Positions 26,893 through 38,160 of a stretch of DNA of 64,000 nucleotides are shown one piece after another. Source of the DNA: an uncultured Planococcus sp. (GTDB lineage: Bacteria; Bacillota; Bacilli; Bacillales_A; Planococcaceae); assembly GCA_947502505.1 (NCBI GenBank), contig CANNAE010000001.1, positions 487,265-551,264 on the forward strand, given 5' to 3'. The notes below the pieces were generated by a model. It was not told the origin of the DNA. It ran no database searches and saw only the letters and a list, made by a program, of their open reading frames with translations. Position 1 is the stretch's first letter. Every line of letters begins with the position of its first letter. The position numbers and the translations under genes are program-made.

Positions 26893-26985
26893 GGCTCACC
26901 ACTCCTTATGTATAGTATACTGTTTTTTCTGACAAAAGCAAAGAGGGCGAATCAGTAAATGCCCCAAAAGATTGGAGATAGAAAT

Positions 26986-27759
26986 ATGTCGAAATTGTTG
27001 TTATTGGATATCGACGGCACCTTGCTCGATACGAAAAAGCAATTGCCGGAAGCTACGAAACAAGCCTTGGTGGCGGCGCGCGCAAATGGCCACCAGCTCG
27101 CTATCGCGACAGGCCGCGCACCCTTTATGATCGGCTCGCTGCTAGAGGAATTGGCGATCGACACGTATATTACATTCAACGGCCAATACATCGCCCATGA
27201 AAATGAAGCGGTGCACAAGCAGGCAATTGGCGCAGAAACCTTGGGCAAGGTATTGGCTTTTGCAGAAGAGCGCGATCATCCATTAGTGTTTTTGAATGAG
27301 CATAAGATGGTATCGTCCATCGATTTCCATCCGGATATCGATGAAAGCATCAAGAGCTTGAAGTTCCCCCATCCTGAAATGGACAAGGAATTCTACCGCA
27401 CAAACGATGTCTATCAGGCGCTGGTCTTTTGTGAGGAACACGAAGAAAGCCAATACCATGAAGAATTTCAGAATGTGGATTTTGTCCGCTGGCACCGCGT
27501 CTCGTGCGATATTCTTCCAAAAGGCGGAAGCAAGGCAGAGGGCATCAAGCAGTTGATCCGCGCTACAGGCCATAAAATCGAAGACACGATTGCATTTGGA
27601 GACGGATTGAACGATCTTCAGATGATGGAAATTGCAGGCTATAGCGTAGCGATGGAGAACGGCCACGAAGAAACCAAGAAACGCGCGAAGCACATCACGG
27701 GACATGTTGATGAGGGCGGGCTAGCCCAAGCATTTGAATTTCTCGGACTTAGCCGCTGA
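26986..27759 (+). CDS. ykrA: HAD-superfamily Cof-type phosphatase YkrA
   Basis: 257 aa from ATG 26986 (MSKLLLLDIDGTLLDT), with GGAGATAG upstream; a start nine codons earlier is possible. HAD motif I DIDGTLL (residues 8-14), motif II ATGR near 41, motif III Lys in PKGGSKAEGI near 185, and motif IV GDGLNDLQMM near 206. A Cof-type C2b cap lies between. It would dephosphorylate small phosphorylated metabolites. Length equals B. subtilis YkrA and the gene sits between rpoY and def as expected. Confidence 0.9.
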   Translation: MSKLLLLDIDGTLLDTKKQLPEATKQALVAARANGHQLAIATGRAPFMIGSLLEELAIDTYITFNGQYIAHENEAVHKQAIGAETLGKVLAFAEERDHPLVFLNEHKMVSSIDFHPDIDESIKSLKFPHPEMDKEFYRTNDVYQALVFCEEHEESQYHEEFQNVDFVRWHRVSCDILPKGGSKAEGIKQLIRATGHKIEDTIAFGDGLNDLQMMEIAGYSVAMENGHEETKKRAKHITGHVDEGGLAQAFEFLGLSR

Positions 27760-27793
27760 AGATCTTCCCGGCGCGCAGAGATTTAAGCCACAG

Positions 27794-27824
27794 TAAAACC
27801 CCGCCCAATATTGGGCGGGGTTTT
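27794..27824. terminator. bidirectional terminator between ykrA and def
   Basis: AAAACCCCGCCCAATATTGGGCGGGGTTTT pattern: an almost perfect palindrome with A4 and T4 ends. Confidence 0.88.
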
Positions 27825-27825
27825 G

Positions 27826-28398
27826 TCATTCTGCTATTTCTGCCTGAAGGTCGATGGCGGAACCATTTTCAACTTCCTGGAACGGGTCTTTCGGATTGAT
27901 ATGGTCGTAGAACATGATGCCGTTCAAATGGTCCAGCTCATGCTGGAAGGCGATGGCGGGCAGCCCTTTCAAACGCATCTTGAATGCTTCGCCGGACAGC
28001 GTATAGCCTTTGACCGTGATGCGTGCATAGCGCGGGACGTATCCCGGCACTGAACGGTCAACGGACAAACAGCCTTCCCCGCTTGATAGATAGGCCTTCT
28101 CGACGGAGTGGCTGACGATTTTCGGGTTCACTGCGACGAGGCTCAAGTTTTCACCGGAGTGTTCGTCAAAATGCAAAGCGAATATTCGTTTGGAAACATT
28201 GATTTGTGGTGCGGCAATACCGACGCCCGGGCGTAAATCGTATTTCTCGGCCAACTCGTCGTCTTGGCTGTTTTTTACATATTCCAACAACTCTTCGCCG
28301 AGCTTGCGGTCTTCTTCGGAAAGCGGAAGTTTAACCTCATCTGCTTTTTGGCGGAGAGCGGGGTGTCCTTCACGGACGATGTCATTCATCAAAATCAC
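27826..28398 (-). CDS. def: peptide deformylase
   Basis: 190 aa. Motif 1 GVGIAAPQ (near residue 60), motif 2 EGCLS (near 110) and motif 3 HELDHLNG (near 153): all three metal/catalytic motifs are intact. It removes the N-formyl group from nascent proteins. The GTG at 28398 is chosen over the ATG three codons inside because AAAGGATG lies seven bases before it and the N-terminus (MILMNDIVREGHPALR) then aligns with B. subtilis DefB (YkrB). Confidence 0.94.
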   Translation of the reverse strand: MILMNDIVREGHPALRQKADEVKLPLSEEDRKLGEELLEYVKNSQDDELAEKYDLRPGVGIAAPQINVSKRIFALHFDEHSGENLSLVAVNPKIVSHSVEKAYLSSGEGCLSVDRSVPGYVPRYARITVKGYTLSGEAFKMRLKGLPAIAFQHELDHLNGIMFYDHINPKDPFQEVENGSAIDLQAEIAE

Positions 28399-28544
28399 GT
28401 ATGTTCATCCTTTCATGATGCTCACTAGTAAACTTATTGTAGCGCATGATTGCATTTTTGAAAAAAGAAAAAGCTCTTGCTAATATTGTATTTTGCCGAT
28501 AATCATTCTATAGTTAATTCATGGAAATCAAGGGGGACTTTATT

Positions 28545-29189
28545 GTGAAGAAAATGGCCATCGCCACGGTTTTGACCGGCACGCTCTTTCTTGCGGCATG
28601 TTCAGGCGCGTCGACCGAGGAACAGCTGAATGAAATATTGGAAGCGACTTTTGAAGAGGAAGCGGATTACCGGGAAGTGCAAAGTGAATTGCAGAGCCGC
28701 GAACAGAACGAGCAAGAAATTTTTGAATCGATTATGGCCTTGACCAAAGAACAGCAGGAAGAAGTGGAAGAAAAATCGCAGGAAGCGATTGCTTCTGCTG
28801 ATGAACGGCTCGACTTGCTCGCAACGGAACGCGAATCGATGCAAGGGGCAGCCGAAGAATTCACGGAAATCGGCCAATTGATCGAAGAGACCGAAGATGA
28901 AACGCTACAGGCAGATCTTGAAGCATTGAAAGAGCAGATGGATGAGCGGTTTGCAAAACACGCTGAATTCACGGACGCCTACGAGGCTTTAGTCGAACGC
29001 CAAAAAGAATTATACGCCATGGTAGCGGAAGAGGATATGGATCTCGCGACACTTCAGGAAAAAACAGATGAAGTAAACGAACAAAATGAACTGGTACAAC
29101 AGGCAGTAACAGCATTCAACGAACAAACGGAACAGTTTAATGAGCTGAAAAACGAAACCATAGAAAAAATGAATGCTGAAAACGAGTGA
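28545..29189 (+). CDS. ykyA: YkyA family putative cell-wall-binding lipoprotein
   Basis: 214 aa from GTG 28545 with GGGGGA upstream. A lipoprotein signal peptide ends at LFLAAC (Cys near residue 19). The mature part is almost entirely charged alpha-helix with heptad-like repeats (EEVEEKSQEAIASADERLDLL and so on), a likely extended coiled coil at the cell surface. Position between def and pdhA matches ykyA in B. subtilis. Function unknown. Confidence 0.85.
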   Translation: MKKMAIATVLTGTLFLAACSGASTEEQLNEILEATFEEEADYREVQSELQSREQNEQEIFESIMALTKEQQEEVEEKSQEAIASADERLDLLATERESMQGAAEEFTEIGQLIEETEDETLQADLEALKEQMDERFAKHAEFTDAYEALVERQKELYAMVAEEDMDLATLQEKTDEVNEQNELVQQAVTAFNEQTEQFNELKNETIEKMNAENE

Positions 29190-29213
29190 GCAGCCGGGCA
29201 GGCTGCTTTTTTC
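29189..29213 (+). terminator. terminator of ykyA
   Basis: CAGCC / GGCTG stem with a GGCA loop and T6, directly after the ykyA stop. Confidence 0.8.
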
Positions 29214-29240
29214 TGTGCTATAAAAGCATTGCCGAATAAT

Positions 29241-29258
29241 CCTGTATTATAATACAGG
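29241..29258. promoter_or_regulatory. 18-bp perfect palindrome upstream of pdhA, candidate operator
   Basis: CCTGTATTATAATACAGG is perfectly self-complementary and lies about 85 bases before the pdhA -35. No U-tract follows, so it is not a terminator. Possible regulator site. Confidence 0.45.
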
Positions 29259-29343
29259 TGAATATTTCCTTGTAGTACAGTTGTGTTTATTTTTAAGATT
29301 TGCAAAAACGGGTATACACGTATATTGTAATGTTCTTCTATGA

Positions 29344-29372
29344 TTGACCGTCATATTATGGTGGCGTATACT
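29344..29372 (+). promoter_or_regulatory. sigma-A promoter of pdhA
   Basis: TTGACC (29344-29349), 17-bp spacer, TATACT (29367-29372). It predicts a 5' leader of about 65 bases. Confidence 0.75.
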
Positions 29373-29429
29373 TAAAAAGAATGTGGCGATTGTATCACTA
29401 AGCTAGTGTTAAAATTTTAATACAGATAA

Positions 29430-30557
<1,128 letters not shown>

Positions 30558-30560
30558 GCC

Positions 30561-31538
30561 ATGGCACAAATGACGATGATCCAAGCGATTACGGACGCTC
30601 TGAAAACAGAAATGAAAAATGATGAAAATGTTCTGGTTTTCGGTGAAGACGTAGGTAATAACGGCGGTGTATTCCGCGCAACTGAAGGTTTGCAAAAAGA
30701 ATTCGGCGAAGACCGTGTATTCGACACGCCACTTGCTGAATCAGGAATCGGCGGGCTTGCAATCGGCCTGGCTCTTCAAGGCTATCGCCCGGTACCGGAA
30801 ATCCAGTTCTTCGGCTTTGTTTTCGAAGTAATGGACTCCATCAGCGGCCAAATGGCCCGTATGCGCTACCGCAGCGGCGGCACATTGACTTCTCCGGTAA
30901 CAATCCGTTCGCCATTCGGCGGCGGTGTCCACACGCCGGAAATGCACGCTGATTCACTTGAAGGATTGATGACTTCACAGCCTGGATTGAAAGTGGTCAT
31001 CCCATCAACGCCATACGATGCAAAAGGCTTGTTGATTTCCGCGATCCGCGACAACGACCCAGTCATTTTCTTGGAGCACATGAAGCTGTATCGCTCATTC
31101 CGCCAAGAAGTGCCGGAAGAAGAATACACGATTCCGCTCGGCAAAGCCGATGTGAAGCGTGAAGGAACAGACCTTTCCATCATCACTTACGGTGCGATGG
31201 TACAGGAAAGCATGAAAGCGGCAGAAGAGTTGGAAAAAGACGGGCATTCAGTCGAAGTTGTTGACTTGCGCACTGTCCAGCCGCTTGATATCGAAGCGAT
31301 TATCGCGTCTGTTGAAAAGACAAACCGTGCCATCGTGGTACAGGAAGCGCAAAAACAAGCTGGAATTGCAGCGAGCGTCGTAGCTGAAATCAACGACCGT
31401 GCAATCTTGAGCTTGGAAGCTCCAGTACTCCGCGTTACAGCACCGGACTCTGTCTTCCCATTCTCGCAAGCTGAGCAAGTTTGGCTGCCGAATGCAAAGG
31501 ATATAGTAGAAACAGCGAACAAAGTATTGAATTTCTAA
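30561..31538 (+). CDS. pdhB: pyruvate dehydrogenase E1 component subunit beta
   Basis: 325 aa. N-terminal transketolase pyrimidine-binding domain ([18 protein letters not shown], residues 28-45, with the catalytic Glu) and C-terminal transketolase domain ([15 protein letters not shown]). It begins three bases after the pdhA stop with AAAGGAG inside pdhA. Partner of PdhA. Confidence 0.96.
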   Translation: MAQMTMIQAITDALKTEMKNDENVLVFGEDVGNNGGVFRATEGLQKEFGEDRVFDTPLAESGIGGLAIGLALQGYRPVPEIQFFGFVFEVMDSISGQMARMRYRSGGTLTSPVTIRSPFGGGVHTPEMHADSLEGLMTSQPGLKVVIPSTPYDAKGLLISAIRDNDPVIFLEHMKLYRSFRQEVPEEEYTIPLGKADVKREGTDLSIITYGAMVQESMKAAEELEKDGHSVEVVDLRTVQPLDIEAIIASVEKTNRAIVVQEAQKQAGIAASVVAEINDRAILSLEAPVLRVTAPDSVFPFSQAEQVWLPNAKDIVETANKVLNF

Positions 31539-31597
31539 TTGGCTAATAAAGGCCGGGAAAACCCTGCCTTATTGAACAACCATTAGAAAGGCGGTAC

Positions 31598-31641
31598 ATT
31601 CAGCCCGATCGGCCCACGTTTTAGGGGAAGCCGGGCTGAAT
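31598..31641 (+). repeat. intercistronic hairpin between pdhB and pdhC
   Basis: Exact 10-base arms ATTCAGCCCG (31598-31607) and CGGGCTGAAT (31632-31641) with a GC-rich 24-base loop that can also pair, and no U-tract. It could be an RNA-processing or stabilising stem separating the E1 and E2/E3 cistrons. Confidence 0.6.
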
Positions 31642-31707
31642 CATTGCGAAACAGCAGCATTTGATATGGCGAGCCGTAGCGAATGTACAATAGAAAGGGT
31701 GACTAGA

Positions 31708-33102
31708 ATGGCTTTTGAATTTCGATTGCCGGATATCGGTGAAGGTATCCACGAAGGTGAAATAGTAAAATGGTTTATCAAGGCCGGAGATACGATCGAA
31801 GAAGACGATATTCTATGTGAAGTACAGAATGACAAAGCGGTCGTAGAAATCCCGTCTCCTGTTTCAGGAACCATCGAGGAAGTGCTCGTAGACGAAGGAA
31901 CTGTTGCAGTCGTCGGAGATGTACTCGTGAAAATCGATTCCCCAGATGCGGACGATGTCCATTTCAAAGGCGGAAAAGACGACGAGGAAAAACCTGCCCC
32001 TGAAGCAAAACAAGAGGAAAAGCAGGAAGAAACAGAAGAGCAGGTCCAATCAGGAACAGCTGAATCTGGCGAAAATGTTGAAAAAGAACCGGCTCCGGAA
32101 AGCAAGCCACAAGGCGAAACCGGCGCAGGCGACCAGCCGCAAGCAGATGAAGCAGACAGCGACCCGAATAAACGCGTCATTGCCATGCCATCTGTGCGTA
32201 AATTCGCGCGTGATAAAGAAGTCGATATCAAGAAAGTCAAAGGATCTGGTGACAACGGCCGGATCATGAAACAAGATATCGAAGCGTTCTTGGACGGCGG
32301 ACAGCAACAAGAAGCCCCTGCAGCAGAGCAGGAAACAGCTTCACAAGAAGCGGCAGAAACAAAAGAAGCACCAGCCGCCGCAGCCGCTCCAGAAGGCGAA
32401 TTCCCGGAAACACGCGAGAAGATGTCCGGCATGCGCAAAGCAATCGCCAAAGCGATGGTGCATTCGAAGCACACTGCCCCTCACGTCGCGTTGATGGACG
32501 AAGTCGATGTAACCGAACTAGTTGCTCACCGCAAAAAGTTCAAAGACATCGCTGCCGAAAAAGAAATCAAGCTGACGTATTTGCCGTATGTGGTCAAAGC
32601 GTTGGTCAGCACATTGCGTGAATTCCCGGCTCTTAACACGTCGTTCGACGATGAAACCGGCGAAGTGATCCACAAGCATTACTTCAATATCGGAATTGCC
32701 GCTGATACGGATAAAGGCTTGCTCGTTCCGGTCATCAAGCACGCAGACCGCAAATCCGTGTTCTCCATTTCTGATGAAATCAACCAATTGGCAACCAAAG
32801 CGCGTGATGGCAAATTGTCATCTGCTGAAATGAAAGGCGCTTCATGCTCGATCACGAATATCGGATCTGCAGGCGGCCAATGGTTCACGCCAGTCATCAA
32901 TCACCCGGAAGTTGCCATTTTGGGCATCGGGCGCATTGCTGAAAAACCGGTAGTGAAAAATGGTGAAATTGTAGCAGCTCCTGTGTTAGCATTGTCATTG
33001 AGCTTCGATCACCGCATGATCGACGGAGCAACTGCACAGCATGCATTAAATCACATCAAGCGTTTGTTAAGTGAACCAGAATTACTATTAATGGAGGCGT
33101 AA
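31708..33102 (+). CDS. pdhC: dihydrolipoamide acetyltransferase (E2) of pyruvate dehydrogenase
   Basis: 464 aa from ATG 31708 ([14 protein letters not shown]) after AAGGGTGA. One lipoyl domain with lipoylated Lys in QNDKAVVE (near residue 43), a long acidic Glu/Gln/Ala-rich linker (about 85-160), a peripheral-subunit-binding domain ([20 protein letters not shown], about 160-195), a second Ala/Glu linker, and the catalytic domain ending with [10 protein letters not shown] (near 435). It forms the core of the complex. An upstream non-homologous extension is rejected. Confidence 0.95.
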   Translation: MAFEFRLPDIGEGIHEGEIVKWFIKAGDTIEEDDILCEVQNDKAVVEIPSPVSGTIEEVLVDEGTVAVVGDVLVKIDSPDADDVHFKGGKDDEEKPAPEAKQEEKQEETEEQVQSGTAESGENVEKEPAPESKPQGETGAGDQPQADEADSDPNKRVIAMPSVRKFARDKEVDIKKVKGSGDNGRIMKQDIEAFLDGGQQQEAPAAEQETASQEAAETKEAPAAAAAPEGEFPETREKMSGMRKAIAKAMVHSKHTAPHVALMDEVDVTELVAHRKKFKDIAAEKEIKLTYLPYVVKALVSTLREFPALNTSFDDETGEVIHKHYFNIGIAADTDKGLLVPVIKHADRKSVFSISDEINQLATKARDGKLSSAEMKGASCSITNIGSAGGQWFTPVINHPEVAILGIGRIAEKPVVKNGEIVAAPVLALSLSFDHRMIDGATAQHALNHIKRLLSEPELLLMEA

Positions 33103-33107
33103 AACTT

Positions 33108-34517
33108 ATGGTAGTAGGAGATTTCCCAATCGAAACAGACACGCTCGTCATTGGCTCAGGCCCTGGCGGCTATGTCGCAGCTATCCGTGCAGCACAGACT
33201 GGCCAAAAAGTGACTATCGTTGAGAAAGAATACATCGGCGGCGTTTGCTTGAATGTCGGCTGTATCCCTTCAAAAGCGATGATTTCTGTAGGGCACCGCT
33301 TTGAAGAAGCCCAGCATTCCGATGATATGGGCATCGTGGCGAAAGAAGTTTCTTTGAACTTCGAAAAAGCACAAGCGTTCAAAGACAGCGTCGTCAAGAA
33401 ATTGACTGGCGGCGTCGAATCCTTGCTAAAAGGCAATAAAGTGGAAATCGTCCGCGGCGAAGCATATTTCGTAGACGAAAACACTGTCCGCATCATGGAC
33501 GCGGATTCTGCCCAAACGTATAAGTTCAAAAACGCTATTATCGCAACAGGTTCACGCCCAGTTGAGATTCCAACGTTCAAATATTCAGAGCGCGTGATCG
33601 ATTCATCTGGCGCATTGGCCTTGAAAGAAGTACCGAAAAAACTGCTCGTTATCGGCGGCGGCTATATCGGGACTGAGCTTGGGACTGCATATGCGAATAT
33701 GGGTTCTGAAGTGACAATCCTTGAAGGCGCACCAGACATTCTTGCTGGATTCGAAAAGCAAATGACGTCAATCGTCAAAAAAGGCTTGAAGAAAAAAGGC
33801 GTAGAAGTCATCACAAAAGCGTCTGCTAAAGGCGTAGAAGAGTCAGACTCAGGCGTTTCGGTTTCATACGAAGCAGGCGGCGAAGAGAAAACTATCGACG
33901 CAGACTACGTATTGGTAACTGTCGGCCGCCGTCCGAACACGGATGAAATGGGCCTTGAAGAGCTCAACATCAAAATGGGCGAACGCGGGCTTATCGAAGT
34001 CGACAAGCAATGCCGTACAAGCATCCCGAACATTTATGCAATCGGTGATATTGTCGCTGGTCTTCAATTGGCGCACAAAGCATCTTACGAAGGCAAAGTC
34101 GCTGCTGAAGCGATTGCCGGCGAAAAATCAGAAGTCGACTACATGGCGATTCCAGCGGTTTGCTTTACAGACCCTGAACTTGCAAGTGTTGGTTTGACGG
34201 AAGAACAAGCTAAAGAAGAAGGCTTTGAAGTGACAGCGGCGAAATTCCCATTCGGCGCAAACGGCCGTGCTTTGTCATTGAACTCTTCTGAAGGATTCGT
34301 GAAATTGGTATCTCGTAAAGAAGATGGCTTGTTGCTAGGCGGGCAAATCGTCGGAGCAGGAGCTTCTGACATGGTAGCTGAAATTGGCTTGGCAATCGAA
34401 GCTGGAATGACTGTGGAAGACATCGCAATGACGATCCACGCTCACCCGACTTTGGCTGAGATTACAATGGAAGCGGCAGAAGTAGCACTAGGCACGCCGA
34501 TTCACATCATCAAATAA
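33108..34517 (+). CDS. pdhD: dihydrolipoamide dehydrogenase (E3)
   Basis: 469 aa. FAD motif [14 protein letters not shown] (residues 16-29), redox-active disulfide [13 protein letters not shown] (about 44-56), NAD motif [10 protein letters not shown] (about 183-192), and C-terminal active-site HAHPTLAE (His-Glu pair near 445-450). It reoxidises the E2 dihydrolipoyl arm. It follows pdhC by five bases; GGAGGCG lies at the end of pdhC. Confidence 0.96.
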   Translation: MVVGDFPIETDTLVIGSGPGGYVAAIRAAQTGQKVTIVEKEYIGGVCLNVGCIPSKAMISVGHRFEEAQHSDDMGIVAKEVSLNFEKAQAFKDSVVKKLTGGVESLLKGNKVEIVRGEAYFVDENTVRIMDADSAQTYKFKNAIIATGSRPVEIPTFKYSERVIDSSGALALKEVPKKLLVIGGGYIGTELGTAYANMGSEVTILEGAPDILAGFEKQMTSIVKKGLKKKGVEVITKASAKGVEESDSGVSVSYEAGGEEKTIDADYVLVTVGRRPNTDEMGLEELNIKMGERGLIEVDKQCRTSIPNIYAIGDIVAGLQLAHKASYEGKVAAEAIAGEKSEVDYMAIPAVCFTDPELASVGLTEEQAKEEGFEVTAAKFPFGANGRALSLNSSEGFVKLVSRKEDGLLLGGQIVGAGASDMVAEIGLAIEAGMTVEDIAMTIHAHPTLAEITMEAAEVALGTPIHIIK

Positions 34518-34525
34518 TAAACAGC

Positions 34526-34556
34526 AAAAGGACCGCAAAATGCGGTCCTTTTTTTC
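34526..34556 (+). terminator. terminator of the pdh operon
   Basis: AAAGGACCGCA / TGCGGTCCTTT stem with T7. Confidence 0.9.
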
Positions 34557-34607
34557 TATGCTTTATATAGCTAGACTATGTTAATATTTTACACAAGGAG
34601 GTTGGTT

Positions 34608-35471
34608 ATGAAAAAACGAAATTGGCTGCTGCCTGCATGTGCCGCATTAATGCTTGGGGCTTGCTCTGATGAAAGTTCTCAGCAACCGGAAGGCGAAGCG
34701 CAGGAAACACCGGCGCAAACGGATGTGGAGGAAGAGCTCGCATCGGAACAATCTGAAAGCGAAGCGGATCCAGCAGAAGAAGAGCAGGAAAACGCGCAAG
34801 AACAAGCATCGCAAGAAGATAAACAAACTGCTGAGCCGCGTTACCGCATCAATCCGCAAAACTCGAAAGTCGAGCCGATTGGCGATGCGAATGAACAAGC
34901 GGTCTTGATCACGATCGATGATGCACCGGATACATATTCCTTGGAAATGGCCGAAACTTTGCAAGAGCTCGATGTCCCGGCTATCTTTTTTGTCAACGGG
35001 CATTTCCTGGATACAGAAGAGGAACAAGAGACTTTGTCTAAAATTCACGAAATGGGCTTTGCGATTGGCAATCATACGAACACCCACGTGAACTTGAAGC
35101 AGTCTACAGAAAGCGTCCAGCAGGAGGAAATCCTGACGGTGAATGAACAAGTGGAAGCGATCATCGGGGAGGCGCCGAAATTTTTCCGTGCACCTTTTGG
35201 CGTCAACACTGAATTCAGTAAAGCACTTGTGGAGCAAGAAGGCATGGTGCGCATGAACTGGACTTACGGCTATGATTATATGCAAGGCTATATGGAAACT
35301 GACGCTTTGGCGGATATCATGGTCAATGCCCCTGAACTCAATGACGGCGGAAATCTGCTGATGCATGACAGGGAATGGACCAATGAAGCACTGCCCCAAA
35401 TTATCGAAGGGCTGCGTTCTAAAGGCTATGAATTCGTAGACCCAGACGAAATAGAAAAAATCTCATCGTGA
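34608..35471 (+). CDS. polysaccharide deacetylase-family lipoprotein (NodB domain)
   Basis: 287 aa from ATG 34608 after AAGGAGG. The lipoprotein signal ends LMLGAC (Cys near residue 18), then a Glu/Gln-rich linker (about 20-75), then a NodB domain: TIDDAP (metal Asp), HTNTHVNL (metal His pair), FRAPFG and a late LLMHD. All five motif regions are recognisable, so it is probably an active surface deacetylase of peptidoglycan or another amino-sugar polymer. Substrate not determined. Confidence 0.87.
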   Translation: MKKRNWLLPACAALMLGACSDESSQQPEGEAQETPAQTDVEEELASEQSESEADPAEEEQENAQEQASQEDKQTAEPRYRINPQNSKVEPIGDANEQAVLITIDDAPDTYSLEMAETLQELDVPAIFFVNGHFLDTEEEQETLSKIHEMGFAIGNHTNTHVNLKQSTESVQQEEILTVNEQVEAIIGEAPKFFRAPFGVNTEFSKALVEQEGMVRMNWTYGYDYMQGYMETDALADIMVNAPELNDGGNLLMHDREWTNEALPQIIEGLRSKGYEFVDPDEIEKISS

Positions 35472-35472
35472 A

Positions 35473-35511
35473 AAAAAGGTTCCGGCGCAAAGTGCGCCGG
35501 AACCTTTTTCA
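35473..35511. terminator. bidirectional terminator between the deacetylase gene and speA
   Basis: A7, stem GGTTCCGGCGCA / TGCGCCGGAACC, T5. Confidence 0.9.
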
Positions 35512-35519
35512 GTATGCTG

Positions 35520-36989
35520 TTAGCGGAATGCCTGATGTTCTTTGATGACGTGTAAGGTTTGAAGCGAATCGTCTTCTGGACCTTGCACGGGCAAACCTGC
35601 TTTGATATTCGTATGGATATAGGAAATGTTTTCTTCGGTGATGATCTCCCCAGGGATGAAAATCGGGATGCCTGGAGGATAGACCATGATGAACTCGGCA
35701 GAAATGCGCCCGACTGCGTCATCGATGGCGATGATTTCAGTCTCTGCATAAAATGCATCACGCGGTGTCATGGCAAGGCGTGGAATATCAGGCAATAAGA
35801 CAATCGGTTCCGACACGGCATTCTCAGTCTCCAAAGCTTCGCTCATGCGCTGCAAAGCATTGACCAGCAAATTGATTTCTTTTCGGCTGTCGCCAAGCGT
35901 AACCAGGCACAGAATATTGTACAAGTCGGACAGTTCGATTTCGATATTGGCGTTCTCGCGCAGCCATTCTTCGGCTTGATGGCCGGTGATGCCGAGATTT
36001 TTGACGCTGATCAATAATTTAGTCGGATCCATATCGTAAGTCGCGGAAGAATTGAGCAATTCTTTGCCGACGCACAATAGATGCGGGATTTTATTGATCC
36101 GCTTACGTGCGTCTTGCGCGAGGCGGATGGTCTGGTCGATCAAGTCAAAGCCGTGGATGGCGAGCTGGCGCCGCGCAGTATCGAGTGAGGCCAGAATCGG
36201 ATAGGAAGTCGATGTAGTCGTGAGCATCGATAGGGTCGCCTGTACGCGCTTCGGCGATACCAAGCCTTCACGGACATTCAGGACCGAACTTTGTGTCATG
36301 GAGCCACCTAGCTTGTGAACGGAGGTGGCTGCCATGTCTGCTCCTGCTGCCATGGCAGAAACCGGCAGCGATTTATGGAAATGGATATGGACGCCGTGCG
36401 CTTCGTCGACGAGCACGGGAATGGATTTATCGTGTGCGATATCGACAATGCGCTTCAAGTCTGCCGCCACACCGAAATAAGTCGGGTTGATGACGAGCAC
36501 TGCTTTGGCATCGGGATATTCGATCAAAGCTTTTTCGACGGATTCAGGTGAAATGCCGTGGGAGATTCCAAGCTCCGGATCGACTTCCGGATGAATGAAG
36601 ACCGGGATGGCGCCGGCGAACACGATGGCTGACATGATTGATTTATGGACGTTGCGCGGCACCAGGATTTTATCGTTCGGGCCGACAACGCTCAAGATCA
36701 TCGTCATGATGGCGCCGCTTGTTCCCTGGACCGAGAAAAAGGTATGGTCAGCCCCGAAGGCTTTTGCTGCCAGTTCTTGCGCTTGTTTAATGGCGCCTTT
36801 AGGGGAATGCAAATCATCGAGTGGGGCTATATTGATCAAGTCGATCGACAAAATATTATCGCCGACAAATTCCCGGAAAGCGGGATCGACTCCTTGGCCT
36901 TTTTTATGGCCGGGAATGTGAAATTGTATAGGATGCCGATTCCGATGCTTCAATAAAGCATCAAAAAGCGGAGTTTCGAGTTGTGACAA
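35520..36989 (-). CDS. speA: arginine decarboxylase, Orn/Lys/Arg decarboxylase major-domain family (SpeA)
   Basis: 489 aa. I place the start at TTG 36989 (giving MSQLETPLFDALLKHRNRHP, as in B. subtilis SpeA, 490 aa), with GAGGTG nine bases upstream; a GTG four codons earlier would sit on that site. PLP-lysine motif SVHKLGGSMTQSS near residue 230, FHIPGHKKG near 24 and VDEAHGVHIHFH near 200. It makes agmatine for polyamine synthesis, complementing the potABCD uptake system here. Confidence 0.9.
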   Translation of the reverse strand: MSQLETPLFDALLKHRNRHPIQFHIPGHKKGQGVDPAFREFVGDNILSIDLINIAPLDDLHSPKGAIKQAQELAAKAFGADHTFFSVQGTSGAIMTMILSVVGPNDKILVPRNVHKSIMSAIVFAGAIPVFIHPEVDPELGISHGISPESVEKALIEYPDAKAVLVINPTYFGVAADLKRIVDIAHDKSIPVLVDEAHGVHIHFHKSLPVSAMAAGADMAATSVHKLGGSMTQSSVLNVREGLVSPKRVQATLSMLTTTSTSYPILASLDTARRQLAIHGFDLIDQTIRLAQDARKRINKIPHLLCVGKELLNSSATYDMDPTKLLISVKNLGITGHQAEEWLRENANIEIELSDLYNILCLVTLGDSRKEINLLVNALQRMSEALETENAVSEPIVLLPDIPRLAMTPRDAFYAETEIIAIDDAVGRISAEFIMVYPPGIPIFIPGEIITEENISYIHTNIKAGLPVQGPEDDSLQTLHVIKEHQAFR

Positions 36990-37179
36990 TGGGACGTGCA
37001 CCTCACTTTATTAAAATGAAAACAAAAGAAATTATAGCATGCAAGGCGCCCCGTTACTATACTTATGGAGCGGATGCCTGACTTATTTTCAGCATAAGGA
37101 CGCCAGGTGAACATAGGCGACAGGAAATTTTGGAGTTGGGGCGAATAGACAAATAGAGGACGAGAAAAGGAGTGGGATT

Positions 37180-38151
37180 ATGGCGTTTAAGACAAGGATT
37201 ACAGAACTTCTTGGCATTGACTATCCGATCATCCAAGGCGGGCTCGCTTATTTGGCCTATGCAGACCTGGCTGCAGCGGTATCGAATGCGGGAGGATTGG
37301 GGCAGATTACAGCGATGAGCCTTCCGGGGCCAGATGAATTAAGGGAAGAAATCCGCAAAGTCCGTGAACTGACAGACAAGCCGTTCGGCGTGAACTTTGC
37401 AATCGGGGAACATGGCCGGGCGTTTTCACATATGCTGGATGTCGCGATCGAAGAAAATGTGCCAGTGGTGTCGATGACTGGCGGCAATCCGACGCCGATT
37501 TTTAAGCAATTGGAAGGCACAGACGTCAAAAAGCTAGTATTGGTTGCAGCCAGGCGGCAAGCCGAAAAGGCGGAATCGCTTGGCGCGGATGCGGTCATGG
37601 TGGTCGGGCACGAAGGCGGCGGGCATCTTGGCCGTGATGACATCGGGACGATGGTCTTGATCCCGCAAGTGGTCGATGCGGTATCAATTCCCGTAATCGC
37701 CTCAGGGGGCATTGGCGATGGCCGCGGCTGGATGGCGGCGCATGCTCTTGGAGCGGAAGGAATCGAAATGGGCACGCGTTTCATCGCCACAAAAGAATGC
37801 ATTCACGCATCGCCGCTATATAAGCAGCAGTTGATTGACAGCACAGAAAACGATACAGTGATTATTAAGCGCAGCATCGGCGCGCCGGCGCGTACTTTGT
37901 CGAATGCGTGGACCGAGCGGATTTTGGAAATCGAGAAAGAGGCGCCGGGCTATGAAGCGCTGAAAGAGTATATTAGCGGAACTGCCAATAAACGCTATAT
38001 CTATGACGGTGAAGAGGAACATGGTTTCGGTTGGGCCGGGCAAGTTACCGGCTTGATCCATGATGTGCCGACCGTCCAGCAATTGTTTGACCGGATGCTC
38101 CAGCAAACAGAAGAAATCCGCAAGCGCTGGGGGATTATTGAAAGAGAGTAG
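37180..38151 (+). CDS. nitronate monooxygenase / FabK-like FMN oxidoreductase
   Basis: 323 aa TIM-barrel flavoprotein of the 2-nitropropane dioxygenase family: PIIQGGLAYLAYADLAAAVSNAGGLG (residues 15-40), VVGHEGGGHLGR near 147-158, and ASGGIGDGRG with GTRFIATKE for phosphate binding (about 172-208). The family includes nitronate monooxygenases, enoyl-ACP reductase FabK and B. subtilis YrpB. I cannot tell these apart here. Ribosome-binding site AAAGGAGTG. It is followed by yktA within nine bases. Confidence 0.85.
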   Translation: MAFKTRITELLGIDYPIIQGGLAYLAYADLAAAVSNAGGLGQITAMSLPGPDELREEIRKVRELTDKPFGVNFAIGEHGRAFSHMLDVAIEENVPVVSMTGGNPTPIFKQLEGTDVKKLVLVAARRQAEKAESLGADAVMVVGHEGGGHLGRDDIGTMVLIPQVVDAVSIPVIASGGIGDGRGWMAAHALGAEGIEMGTRFIATKECIHASPLYKQQLIDSTENDTVIIKRSIGAPARTLSNAWTERILEIEKEAPGYEALKEYISGTANKRYIYDGEEEHGFGWAGQVTGLIHDVPTVQQLFDRMLQQTEEIRKRWGIIERE

Positions 38152-38160
38152 GTGAAAGCA

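Noticed and set aside
31641..32474. 277-aa minus-strand ORF opposite pdhC
   Set aside because: Ser/Thr/Pro-rich shadow of the acidic pdhC linker, with no start signal.
34647..35399. 250-aa minus-strand ORF opposite the deacetylase gene
   Set aside because: Shadow frame of a gene with intact NodB motifs; no start signal or recognisable domain.
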